Shown here: one piece after another, positions 21,320-31,017 of the stretch
How the letters are laid out: each line of letters opens with the position of its first letter
Position numbering within the stretch: the stretch's first letter is position 1
Assembly: GCA_024516035.1 (NCBI GenBank)
Contig: CM044959.1
Span: forward strand, 37,832,369 to 37,896,368
DNA from: Bactericera cockerelli
Lineage: Eukaryota; Arthropoda; Insecta; Hemiptera; Triozidae
DNA length: 64,000 bases
Reading direction: 5' to 3'
Position numbers and translations under genes: made by a program
Notes under the pieces: generated by a model
Told to the model about the DNA's origin: nothing
Seen by the model: the letters and a program-made list of their open reading frames with translations, nothing else
Database searches by the model: none

Positions 21320-23424
21320 GTGGGGTTTAACGTCGCTTTCAACTGCCATGGTCATATCACGACGGGGGTTTTACCCTCCATTCGCAGGAAACTCACAAAC
21401 CTGCTACTCACATTGACCTCACCCAGCCTGAGTGGGGCCGGGAAAAGCCAGCGTCACGAGAATTAGAATTTGAATGGTCACCCATCCAAGTCTTAACCTA
21501 GCTGGATGTCGCTTAACTTCCGTGTTCTGGAGGGAACCGGTGTATTCAACATGCCATCGACGCTGGCTCATCTTTGTGATGTTTTTTCAAATGTTTTTTC
21601 ACAGATGTTTTTTCAAAGGAAGGAGAACTCTTTTCGTTATTATAGGCGGGACAATTTTGTCTTGGTATGATAGCATTACCAAAAAAATGTGCATTCAGAT
21701 GCACATTGGGAAGGAAGAGGCTATACAGGGTCCGCTAAAAAAAAAAGGAGCCACTCGAAATATCGAGTACAACTTCTCACTCTTCTGTTTATACTGATTA
21801 AAATAGAGAGGTTAGTTGATGGCATGGATATTCGGAACCATTACCTGCTGATGAGAGCAAATAAGCTCGAAACAGCTGTCTAGGTATGTTCTGATATTCA
21901 TGTACATGTACATCTAGTACAACTTCTCACTCTTCTGTTTATACTGACTGATTAAAATAGAGAGGTTAGTTGATGGCATGGATATTCGGAACCATTACCT
22001 GCTGATGAGAGCAAATAAGCTCGAAACAGCTGTCTAGGTATGTTCTGATATTCATGTACATCTAGTACAACTTCTCACTCTTCTGTTTATACTGATTATA
22101 CTAATTTAGAGAACGGATTCAAATTTTGAGAAAAACTAGAACAGGTGTACCATTATATCGAGGGGGAATCCTTTTCTACCAGGGATGGACCCAGGGGGGG
22201 GGCGTCAACTTTGGAATCACAAATGGAACCACCACATTAGTAATACATTTCTGCAAAGTAGTTGACATTAAAAGTATTTTAGGACAAGTTTGAGATTTTT
22301 AATCAAAAAAGGGCCTGAGATATTGTACATTTCCCACTGCGTGCAACATTTTGTTGCGCAACGTTTTGTCTTCAAAATTAAAATGGGAAGGAAGTATTGC
22401 AATGTTTTACAAAGTCAGTCAAAGTCAGGTGTTCAATCTCATTACAAAATGTAAAAAAAATAATGCAAAGCATTACAAAGTCAGTGGCGTTCGGGAGATT
22501 GGAGCGCGAAACATTGCGCAACATTACGAGACAAAATATTGCATTCAGTGGTATCCTGGCATAACTTTTTTGCTAAATTTTGGACTTGAACCACCGACCT
22601 TCAGGTTACGAGTCCGCCTCCCTATCGATCAAGCTACTGACTTACTGAAGTCAGTCTGAGTGAATAATAAACCTTATTATTATACGAATATTAGGAGGAC
22701 AAGGTAATGTACAAAAAATTGAAGAAAAAAATACAAAAATAGATTGAAAAATAAATAAATAAATAACAAAAGAAGAAAATAATAATATTGTCCTGACTAA
22801 AGGGCGGGGATATTGCCTGCGGCAATCTCTTCCACCCACCTTTATTAACCTTATCTGCCTCACTTTTCTGTTTATACTGACTGAGTATAAACAGTATGAT
22901 GAGCACTCAGTACAACTGGTTCCCTAGGTAAATAATAACGTAATTGATTTTTACTTTTCTTCATAGCATAAAATACTAATACTATGTGGTAAAACTCCTA
23001 TAAATGCGGTAGCCCCATGATTAAGTATGTGATTCTAGTAAGCTCAGTACTGACAGAAATAACCGACCTCAGTAGCTTGATCGATAAGGCAGCGGACTTG
23101 TAACCTGGAGGTCGTTGGTTCATATCACAAAAGTGATTAAGACAAATATGATAACTTACTGACAGAAATAGTCAGTGCCTCAAACCATTTGACCAGCAAT
23201 TTGTGTATTCCTCTTCAATTCCCAGGTACTCATGGCAAATAACTAGCTGCGCCCAGTGTCGCTGTCACGTGGGCTGGCTGTTCAAGTCTGGAAAGAAGGG
23301 TCTGGTACCGAAGAAGTTCTATGGCATCACAAAGAGAGCCATCATAATCCCATCTATTGAGCCGCAGGAAGATGATCCGGAACTTACGAGTTCTCCATAT
23401 GAAGCCAGTCTTGATGTTATATAA
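10731..23424 (+). CDS. CRBN: Cereblon, substrate receptor of CRL4 E3 ubiquitin ligase (ohgata orthologue)
   Basis: Eight coding exons: 10731-10818, 11619-11755, 12422-12654, 13422-13610, 18212-18420, 18876-19030, 19922-20124, 23226-23424; sum 1413 bases, 470 aa, phases 1,0,2,2,1,0,2. The human protein is 442 aa. After an acidic N-terminus, the LON-like domain starts near YLARKFHTLPGH and includes SVLIPGQTVPL. The C-terminal CULT domain shows two Cys pairs (VRCQTCENS and SCAQCRCHVGW, the Zn site) and the three tryptophans of the imide pocket (YSWFPG, YSWQ, GWLF). By homology it binds DDB1-CUL4-RBX1 and recruits substrates, including C-terminal cyclic imide degrons. The chosen ATG opens a short acidic leader as in other cereblons; the exon itself starts at 10696 with an in-frame open 5' extension. 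Intron 4 holds a LINE; the exon 7 donor is tandemly amplified. Confidence 0.93.
12203..12234. repeat. Short palindrome in cereblon intron 2
   Basis: Arms ACCAGTTGTCC and GGACAACTGGT separated by 8 bases, a small stem-loop next to a SINE F fragment. A weaker relative, CAACCGGTTGTCCCACCGGTTG, occurs near 727. Confidence 0.6.
13036..13208. repeat. Tigger/pogo-like MITE in cereblon intron 3
   Basis: Ends TACAGCCAAACCTGTATTAA and ATATCCAGGTTTGACTGAA are inverted copies of each other; the inside has repeated ATAAGAGAAACC blocks typical of non-autonomous pogo-type elements. Isolated copies of the terminal motif occur at 13359-13378 and 19679-19694. A family B SINE (13202-13345) is inserted directly adjacent. 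Confidence 0.6.
13202..13345 (+). repeat. tRNA-derived SINE, family B (+ copy)
   Basis: Reads CAGTAGCTTGATCGATAAGG (A box), then GGTTCAAGTTCC (B box), then a tail GTTGTGATATCACCAAAGTG and a run of A from 13342. Confidence 0.75.
14505..14650. repeat. 146-bp direct repeat, left copy, containing a perfect palindrome
   Basis: Appears identical to 17952-18097 at a constant offset of 3447 and diverges immediately outside. It contains a perfect palindrome (14520-14565): 20-bp arms with inner sequence AGGGAGTAGACCAGCATTGA and a 6-base loop ATAAAC. A third half-palindrome (CTGGTCTACTCCCTATAACC) sits just before it at 14480-14499. The arm matches the core of the MED26 intron minisatellite. Confidence 0.9.
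14651..17951 (-). mobile_element. R1-like non-LTR retrotransposon (LINE), 5' truncated
   Basis: Minus-strand ORF2-type coding in two frames, 17939-16467 and 16458-15379. The beginning is the end of an apurinic endonuclease domain (SDHNLIQYEL). Then follow reverse transcriptase blocks: NKAPGPDGLNGKII, PNSYRPLTLLDVMGKIMEK, YGFVKGKDT, IDIASAFSNVSW, then after the frame change the YADD catalytic motif (IIAYADDIAVII) and KYLGVIID. A C-terminal Cys/His knuckle (CQRC-SVPDTPAH-RIMTC) is typical of R1/LOA/I-type elements. The frame change lies near 16510-16525 and looks like loss of one base in a G run, so this copy is dead. 3' UTR 14651-15378 includes T-rich blocks on the plus strand (15105-15345). 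No poly(A) tail is visible at the 14651 border. Confidence 0.85.
17952..18097. repeat. 146-bp direct repeat, right copy
   Basis: Partner of 14505-14650, with its palindrome at 17967-18012. Together the pair may be an unusually long target site duplication made by the LINE insertion, or two pre-existing copies of a small element. Confidence 0.9.
18604..18730 (+). repeat. Small interspersed fold-back repeat (second copy)
   Basis: About 125 bp, matches 3148-3275 including TTGGTTAACCAAACTGGAAG. Lies in cereblon intron 5. Confidence 0.6.
19500..19641. repeat. SINE family D copy upstream of cereblon exon 7
   Basis: Starts after a T run, GGGTTTTAACGTCGCTTTCAA, and ends AAAAGCCAGCGTCACGAG. It is almost identical to 21316-21462 and in the same orientation. 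The two copies bracket exon 7 and the 89-bp array. More diverged copies are elsewhere in the window (26900-27200, 39540-39830, 52785-52920, 57370-57570, 61466-61715, 63190-63425). Confidence 0.75.
19735..19905 (-). repeat. Interspersed repeat family E (copy)
   Basis: AAGTTTTATTAGGTAGAACG at one end and GGGCGCGGTTATTACTTGTG at the other; ends 16 bases before cereblon exon 7. Family as at 4175-4330 and 22665-22850. Confidence 0.55.
20060..21213 (+). repeat. 89-bp tandem array over the cereblon exon 7 donor, 13 units
   Basis: Units start at 20060 and every 89 bases to 21128; the GTAAGT donors fall at 20125, 20214, 20303 and so on to 21193. Each unit is 65 bp of exon 7 sequence (encoding DVIPGSVLVDVMMSTQYSWF then PG) followed by 24 bp of intron from GTAAGTGATAG to CTATACAG. 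Only the first unit joins to the rest of exon 7. Units 4-8 and 9-13 share the same ordered variants (CCCC/GTGCTGGTAGA, CCCC, GCACGCAG, consensus, consensus), so a five-unit, 445-bp block was itself duplicated. Confidence 0.97.
21316..21462. repeat. SINE family D copy downstream of the 89-bp array
   Basis: Preceded by about 26 T residues (21291-21316). GGGTTTAACGTCGCTTTCAA to AAAAGCCAGCGTCACGAG, nearly identical to 19500-19641. Confidence 0.75.
21767..22100 (+). repeat. 150-bp tandem duplication, two full copies and a partial third
   Basis: GTACAACTTCTCACTCTTCT occurs at 21767, 21917 and 22065. The first two copies run through AGCTCGAAACAGCTGTCTAG to TTCATGTACA; they differ by an ACTG and a TGTACA expansion. 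Located in cereblon intron 7. Confidence 0.9.
22568..22664 (-). repeat. tRNA-derived SINE, family B (intron 7)
   Basis: Minus strand reads AGTAGCTTGATCGATAGGG then GGTTCAAGTCC; a second, plus-strand copy is at 23060-23155, 70 bases before the last exon. Confidence 0.65.
22665..22850 (-). repeat. Interspersed repeat family E (copy)
   Basis: Starts AAACCTTATTATTATACG and ends GCCTGCGGCAATCTCTTCCA; plus-strand A-rich body. Matches 48540-48730 in reverse. Confidence 0.55.
22893..22933 (+). repeat. Isolated diverged copy of the cereblon exon 7 end and donor
   Basis: AGTATGATGAGCACTCAGTA then CAACTGGTTCCCTAGGTAAAT is a clear copy of the array unit (GTCATGATGAGCACCCAGTA / CAGCTGGTTCCCTGGGTAAGT) with several substitutions, 1.7 kb beyond the array. 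It still carries a GGTAAAT donor-like site. Confidence 0.85.
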
Positions 23425-26163
23425 TCTGGGTGTATACATATATTATATAAGACTTAAGCCCAATTGTATATTTGTTTATGGGCAGATTTAATCATGGACT
23501 TGCCAAACACTATTATACACAATCAAATGGCTAAGGCCCATTATATTTACGAACTTATTAGTCTGTTTGTGACTATGCAATCCATAGTTACACATTTAGA
23601 AGAATGAATCAATGAAATTGATATGGTTGCTAACATGTGTACAATTGTACATAGTTGTGAATTTTATCTGCTCTGATCACCTTGTTCAAACAGTGCCCTC
23701 CTACAACTGATGTCCTGGCCCGGACAGATTAATTACATTATAAAGCCCACTAGTCTAGTAGTTAGCATGGTAGTCTAAGTTCAAAGGTTGGGTTTCTAGT
23801 ACTAGTCATTTCATTCAAGAGTCAAAATGAAACTTATGTTGAGAATTGCTTTCTTTTTTCTAATAAATCTATATCTTTGTCTTAGTGGTCAAGACAGTCT
23901 AGCAATGCAGAGTTAGCGGGTTTCATTTTTTTTTACTTTAGTGTTGGGATTTTGAAATTGTCTCATCAGTTAAGTAAGCTTATTTACCTTATAATTTATA
24001 ATATACATGAACCCCCTTATTCTTATATATTACAGATAATATTTAAATCAGTATTCTATGTAAAGCTTCAAGAGTAGCTATCTGTTTAGTTAACTTTCAT
24101 TTCAGGGTGCTCTATGCTTTATTATATATCTTTCTTTGTTCAGGGCGTTCTTCACACCTCGTTCGAGATGTTTGATAAATTATTATTATTATTATCATTT
24201 CAACAGCAGCTAGTGGTTGTATCACTAGTGAAGATGTGCCAAATAAATGAAATAATAAAAAGTTTACTAAAGTACGTTTATTTCCTAAAAAAAAAAAAAA
24301 AATTAATCAACACTTGACTGTTGTCATGGATAATCCCCTAGCCCTAGACGATCAATACAGGGTCCGATAACACCTGTTTGGAACGAAAAGAGTTAATGAC
24401 TCGAAATTTTCACTAATATTGTTGTTCAGTGAAGTGAAGCAATTTTTTCAGGGACAACAGACAATTTGCTCTTTGAAATTGGTATTCGAAATCTATGTCA
24501 AACTGATCAGAACTGATCACTTTGTTCAATAAAAACAAATTTATCTGTTCACCAAAACATCACAGGTATTTTCTACACTACTGTTTTCATTTAATTTTTG
24601 GTGCTGTTTCTTGACAGTAAAAAACTGTTTAAATGAATTTCGATGGATAAATGATACTGTTAGCCCCCAGCAATAAGATACTGTGACCTAGAATGAGGCA
24701 GTCTTTTAAAAATAAGAACTATCTTCAATTATACCAAAAAAATAAACACAATCTGTTGTTAATTCATTTGCTTTAAAAATACATAGTTGAGCTCATTTTT
24801 ATTTCCACAATGAGAGGATGTTTTATTTACAATTTTTTTATTACTAACTTTTTACATGAAACTTTTCATAAATCTTGAAACAACATAATTATAGAACATG
24901 GATATCAGTAGGATTAAATATAAAAATGTGGCCATCACAATGATAAAAACCATTGTCTTCCAAGTCTAAGGTCGTTAATAACAACCCAGTTTCTCAAGTA
25001 CTGTGAACATAACTAATATTTTTGAAGGAGTATAAAAATTATACATATGTAGAGATAAAGAATTGGGAGGGATATTGAAAATAATCAAAAATATAATAAT
25101 AAACTCGTGGAGAGGCGAGCATTGACTTGTCCTTAGGATAAAACAATTACGGAAGTGTATGTATAAAAATGAAATGAAAAAGATAAGTTATGCCCTCCTT
25201 TTTTGAAAAGCAACTCTAAATTTAAAAAAAAACTCATTTTAAACATTAAAAAATATTACTTCTTTCTTACAAAAAAAAAAAATAATAAAATAAATAGATT
25301 GTGTTGATGGATAGATGGATACACTACAGTTTACTCAATTTATATCTTATATTTGTCCATTGAAAAAACCCCATAGAATACAGAGACTTTCTTTAAAGTG
25401 GACAGAGGGTCATGTTGTCACTATCAAATTTTGTACGAACAGGAAAATAAAAATTCAACACCCAACTTTGGTGAATAAGGTAGAATTAATATTAATTTTG
25501 TAAATGTCTATGCTCCTGAAGTCTCTTTTCAGGAGAAGCCAGAGGATCTATGACAAATCACGTCAAAGATTTCAATACCAAATTCAAAATACCTAAGATC
25601 ACTTGTGAGAATATTATCGCAAATGTAATACGTGGCTCTCACAAGATTATACACAACCACTTGTATCAAAGAACATGAAAGAAAGAAAAAAGATAAAAAA
25701 AAAAAGAAATCTTGTATACTGTGTTGTTTAGGCAACTGCCCATGTGGCACCAGTTGTAAAGTATGTTTTAATAAATGTTTTTACGTTCTCTCTCCCCATG
25801 TATTATATTCAATAGATTAGTACCAATAACAATCATCAGTAGTGAGGGTGGTCAAGATACTAGACTTGTACGTACAGTCTACAAGCTAGTCCATGGATCT
25901 GATCCTGCCCAAATGCATAAAAATCTCCCAATTTATTTGAGTATGTGACCAAATAATAATTGCACTCAGAGGGTTAGGTGGTGGAAAATTCTTCAAGCAA
26001 TGCCAGCCTCTGTGGTGTAATGTGGCGTAGGGCCAGTCTTATGTGCTTTGATGGAACAGAATTTCGTTGAAAAGTCTGCCCAACTGGGAGTCTTGCCTGG
26101 TGGCTACCTTCCACTACTGGGTCTATTATTATGAACAGAGAAAGTGGGTGCTGGCCCGGTGGA
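23425..26163. other. Convergent 3' region: cereblon 3' UTR (+) and ASF1 3' UTR (-)
   Basis: No coding exon. Plus-strand AATAAA signals cluster near 24240-24260 (CCAAATAAATGAAATAATAA), a plausible end for cereblon. Minus-strand signals (TTTATT on the plus strand) near 24797 and 24820 could end ASF1 mRNA. 25990-26110 is a decayed SINE D. 24130-24165 shares a motif with 33645-33682. Confidence 0.55.
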
Positions 26164-28787
26164 TCACTGCACCTCCATGGCGTGGCCGCTACCACTGCTG
26201 GCGCTGTTCTGCGTGGCCTCGCCTCCGCTGAAGAAGCAAGAGGTGGAGGAGGGAGGCGCGAGGCTCCCCCCCAGGCTTTCCTCCTCCCCCTCCACCCCCT
26301 CCCCCAGACCATTCTCCCTCTGCTCGGAGTCATCCCAGTTGATCTTGAACCTCGTCACTCGAGGCTCCGAGGCGAGGATGTTGCGCACCACCTGGGAATT
26401 GAATTGAATCATTTTTAGTACCTTGAATCTCATCAAACAATACCAGAATGTCGTGGAATAGCTGTGAATTGAATTGAATCATTTTAGTACCATGAATCTC
26501 ATCAAGCAATACCAGAATGTTGTGGAATACCTGAGAAGTGAATTGAATCAATTTATTTATGAGTGACAGAATGTTACAGAATACCTGTGAATCGAATTAG
26601 ATCATTTTATTATATGATTGTATTAAAATTAAACCTCATGAAATCATGCGAGAATGTTGCAAACATTGAGAATTGAAAATGCAACTGAGAATTGAAAATA
26701 ATCACATTATTATATTGTGCTTCATAAAACAAGGCCAGGATGTTGGAAACCAGCTGAAAATTGAATTGAACTATTTTAGTACTGTGAACATCATAATATA
26801 TAATCATTTATTTCATAAATAATATAATTATTTTATTGTCTCTTTTTTATGTTTAAGTCAACATCTCTTTTTTTTATTTTATTATAGACTGGTTGGATGG
26901 AGTTCCACAAGAGAAGCACCAACTATCACACCAACCTCTATTTTGATCTCTTGTAACCAGTTGATTTGAATTCTAATGTACGTCCTGATTTGAACTAGTC
27001 TAGACGGAGGTTTTTCCCTCTATTTGTTGGGAATCGTACCAGATACCCACATTAACCTCACCCAGCCTGGGTAGGGCCAGCCTTACATGTTTTGATGGAA
27101 CAGAATTTTCGTTGAAAAGTCTGCCCCAACTGGGAGTTGAACTTGGGATCTCTGGACTACAGGCAGTAGTCACAACCATTACACCACAGAGGCTGGCATT
27201 TCTTTACCTATATAAAAAAAACTGAAATCTCTGCCTATTTATTACCTACCTGACTGACTATTAAGGGTTTTCTGTTATCAATACTACAGCCAAAATGGTA
27301 ATCAATATTATTAGGATTTTTTTATGCTTAGCCTTATTATTGTATCTACCTATCTATTCACTAGATTTCCTCCTTACCTTATCAAATTGTGGCTTCTCAG
27401 GAGGATTCTCCTTCAGTTCTGGATCAGCATATTCATTATTCACAAAGAAGCCTACACGTACAAATTCATTTCCTCTATAGCTACAAGTTAGCAAAACAAC
27501 GGTAACTCCCAAAACATCTTTCTCTGGAATTTTATTCACATCTGGAGGGTCTGCCTGAAATACAAATGAAAATTATGTTCAACAGTTATAGTGATAAAAA
27601 ATACCAACAAAAAAGACTATACCTAAACAATATTTAAAAAAAAAAAAAAAAAAAATTATACATGTTGTACATAATACCAATCTCCTATGTGCCTACTTTT
27701 TTTTCTTTTTTGTTTCTCGAACACAAATTTATAAAAAGAATATGAGAATCATTAGCTTAGGTTTCTAAGCTTTTATGTTGAGCCTCTGTGTATAAATGAA
27801 TTTAATTTTAGTGTTTGATAAAGAGAATAAACACGATATTGGGGAACTAAGGTCAATTTCCTCACTGGTAAATCAGCATTGCTATTGAATCCAGAAACAC
27901 TGCAGTTATTATAGCTCCCCTCTCTTATCATGAATATATAACATCATTATTTATTTGTTTGAAATATCAATAAATTAATATAAGGAGGTAGTACTTACTT
28001 CAAAAACAAACATGTGTTTGCCTTCTGGTATGGGTCCTACATAGATGGTGTCTAAAACTTGATCATGCTCTTCACTTTCAGCTGAACCAACATAAATCAT
28101 TTTCCATTCCAAATCTGAGGAAAAACAAACATTTGAACAATGCTGGTATTAGGTGTCATTCAAATTGATTTTTACTGAACTCCCCTAAAAATCACTTGAT
28201 TATTTACAATGATTAACTAGCAATAGTATTTATTCATACAGTTTGGTTGATCCAAGTGTAACTGATAAACACACCAAAAGCAAATCTACTTGTTGCTTTT
28301 TGATCTCTTAGTTTTAGTTTCTCACACAATAATGGAAAAAGTAAAGTTCCACTAAATTAGAGTTTTTAAACTTTTTTGGAGGTTCTAAGGCTCTAAGGGT
28401 AATTTTCATTTTTACATTGTGACTTGATTTTCATGTGTCTATTCTGTCCAATGTAAATCAGATACCCTAGGTTTTATTAAAACAAAAATATAAAAAAAAT
28501 AGTTACAAAATTAGTACAAGTATGGAAAAATAGAAAATGGGTATACTTCTGCCAGTACGCCCAATCAAAAGACAAAAATTAAGTTAGATAGTAATTATTC
28601 TCTTCTGTATCTTCAAAAGAACCAAACAAGAGCCCTATAGCAATACTTAATAAAAATGGACTTATTTTATAAACTTACCTTCTTTGAGCTCTTCAATACA
28701 TTCAAAGACTAATTCAAATCTGAACTGTTGACTGAATGGAGAAGAATTGTCCAGGACAGTGACATTGGTAAGTTGAACTTTGGCCAT
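26164..28787 (-). CDS. asf1: Histone H3-H4 chaperone ASF1
   Basis: Four coding exons on the minus strand: 28787-28679 (ATG at 28787), 28114-27999, 27554-27378, 26391-26164 (stop TGA); 630 bases, 209 aa, phases 1,0,0. The protein starts [18 protein letters not shown] and has [47 protein letters not shown] and [12 protein letters not shown], all ASF1 core (immunoglobulin-like fold) signatures; the H3-H4 and HIRA/CAF-1 binding surface lies in this core. Human ASF1A is 204 aa. The C-terminal tail after about residue 158 is acidic then Ser/Pro/Gly-rich, as usual for a disordered ASF1 tail. It should act in the nucleus, handing H3-H4 to replication-coupled and replication-independent assembly factors. 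The exon 4 acceptor is preceded by degenerate tandem copies of itself. Confidence 0.96.
26385..26800 (-). repeat. Degenerate ~70-bp tandem repeat duplicating the ASF1 exon 4 acceptor
   Basis: Plus-strand anchors GAATTGAATTGAATC or variants occur at about 26396, 26466, 26536, 26592 and 26757, each preceded by a GAATGTTGTGGAATACCTG-like block. On the minus strand each unit reads as TTGAATTC...CAG followed by a decayed copy of the exon start: native [11 protein letters not shown] versus [26 protein letters not shown] and [13 protein letters not shown]. So the unit spans the intron 3/exon 4 border. Confidence 0.85.
26900..27200 (-). repeat. SINE family D with tRNA head, ASF1 intron 3
   Basis: Minus strand: CCAGCCTCTGTGGTGTAATG (A box), a B-box-like AGTTCAACTCCC and GGGGCAGACTTTTCAACG; the body is TTAACCTCACCCAGCCTGG in plus sense. 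Confidence 0.75.
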
Positions 28788-30184
28788 ACTCTGTAAATTT
28801 TATATAAAATAGGTACATTTCAAGCCCTTGTACTACTGATTATTTCTTTTCGAACACATTCTAGAAATGTCAAGTTCTCTAATAATTAAATTTAATTTAA
28901 CAGTAAACAGGACCATCACAAGAAAGTAGAAAAAAGTCTGTAAATGGAGAGCTCATTACTAAAAGCTCAATATTATTTTCAACAAAGGCAAGTGTGTCAC
29001 TTGCTGGTGCTGTAACTGTTTCACTCCTACATACATACCTCATAAGAAAAATGATCTGTTAGTGTGGTCACAATGGAGATCTGCACCCTAGACCCTGGTA
29101 CCTACAGCTTGATATTTTTAGGACTGTATTGATGGCACTTACATTTAAAAACATGGTTAGATTATTTACATAGTACCAGTGCTTGAGTATAGGGCACTGT
29201 TGAGTTTGTGTACTTAGGTAGTTATATTGTTAGCATCATAAATGGGTTGCTGTGGAACTTTCTATAAATTTCAGCTAGCCACAGCAGTCATTATCTAGGT
29301 ACCGACATCAATCAACTGCACCACTAATACATACTATCAATAAAGACAGTTCAATGATTTAAATTTCTGACACTACCTTTCAATGGATCTATTTGCTTTC
29401 AAATGAATAATTATATTCAGATTATTCAGCTTGAGAAAAAAATCAAAACCATACTTACAACTTAATGAGCAATATAAATTTAAAGGTTTTTCTAGAAACA
29501 AATCCGAGAACGCCTGTTCTTAATTCTAGAAAGAGAATCCAATCCAAAGCTCAAGCTACAATAGATAATTATGTGAGAGCCTGTTATATTGTTCAAGTTC
29601 TTATTTTTCTACACTTGTAGCTTTGAAAGAAGAAAATGTATTTGGATTTCAAAATTTCTACCACCAAAAAAAAAACTCTTGGGAAAAAGTTCACTACACT
29701 TTCAATTAAGATTAACAACTGAAACAGATTACCTACTTCAAGAAACGAAGGAAAATTACCTATTCTACCTTTATTAAAATTCTTTTTGATTTTTGTTCCA
29801 GTTTTTCTAATTTGCTTTTAAAATAAATTTCTAACCTCACTTTATCAGTAAATGATTTTTGAAAGTTTCCCTCCAATTTCATTGTGCGCTTTCAAAAAAA
29901 GATTCGCCCACATCAGTTCCGAAATGGATATCACAAAAGCATAACAAGTCAGCTGACTGTGATGTTATTTGGTGAGGTGAATTACCAAATATCTGGAGTG
30001 AAACTGATCGATTAATCTCTGATGAAGACTGTTTGTCTGTTACACCTCGGAGGCTAGTCTGAATCCAGTCCAGACTAGTGTCCGTTTTGTAACTGTTGTG
30101 ACTACTACCCGTGGTCCAAAGATCCTGATGAGTTCGATCCCGGTTTCTGACAAAAAATCTGTTTCCCATACCAACACGTGAAAA

Positions 30185-30295
30185 ATGTGGAAGTAACAGA
30201 GTAGAGTAGTGCCAACCTCAACCATGAGAAAGAGGTTGTTGAACGATGCCGACCCCAAGTAGGTTTGGGAAAAAGCAAAGTGAAAGAAGATGAAG
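30185..30295 (+). repeat. LINE 3' tail fragment (second copy)
   Basis: AACCTCAACCATGAGAAAGAG then CCCCAAGTAGGTTTGGGAAAAAG and an AAGATGAAGATGAG tail; same family as 3512-3615. Confidence 0.5.
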
Positions 30296-31017
30296 ATGAG
30301 TACGTACTTGTAAAAATCTATTTCTTCATCTCCCGATTACAATTTTTTTTTGAGTTGTGACGATCGTAACCCTCAACGTATAACTTTATGTCGGGTGGTT
30401 TTATCACACTTATGTTTAGCACGCAGGTTCTTCGGATTTGAATCCTTGGGTTCCTTATAGAAAATTCTTATCTCTCGAAAAGAAATCAATTGTGACTGAA
30501 CGGTAACATGCAGTTAACGAAATCAGCACCTCAAAGTCGTTGCATTAGATAAATCACAACAATGAACTGTAGAAATGTTAGTCCAATCGGGACCTACCCA
30601 AACAAAGTACCGGTAAATTGGCCCGTCCCAAAAAATAATCAGAATATTTTTTATTATAATAAAAACTTGGTCTTATAAATAAAAAAATCATCTCTTATAG
30701 GTATATTGTTTAGCCAGAACCGCCAAATGAGATATTTTGTTTACAGACACACCGCGACCGACCAATGACTGAAAGTTTGAATTTAGACTATCGAAAATTT
30801 TGACAGACACACGGACCAATGGCTGAAACTTCGTATTTAAGCTCTGGGGACCCTAAAACGTGTTCTGGCACTGAAAACTGACTATCGAAAATTTTGGGTG
30901 ATTGATTCCATTACTTTCCTTATTATAGAATAAAGTAAAAAGACGTGTCAATAAGACTAGCAATTGTCATGCATATACGTATGTATAGGGTTACTACTTA
31001 GTAGTTGTTTAGTATAG

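Noticed and set aside
21474..21883. Open frames downstream of the cereblon array
   Set aside because: They fall in SINE sequence and the 150-bp duplication inside intron 7; no family motifs.
26164..26436. Ser/Pro/Gly-rich plus-strand frames at 26131-26418
   Set aside because: Antisense of ASF1 exon 4.
29879..30258. Minus-strand open frames of 96 and 72 codons
   Set aside because: Overlap repeat-derived sequence with a tRNA-like B box (GATCCCGG) and a LINE tail; no conserved protein features.
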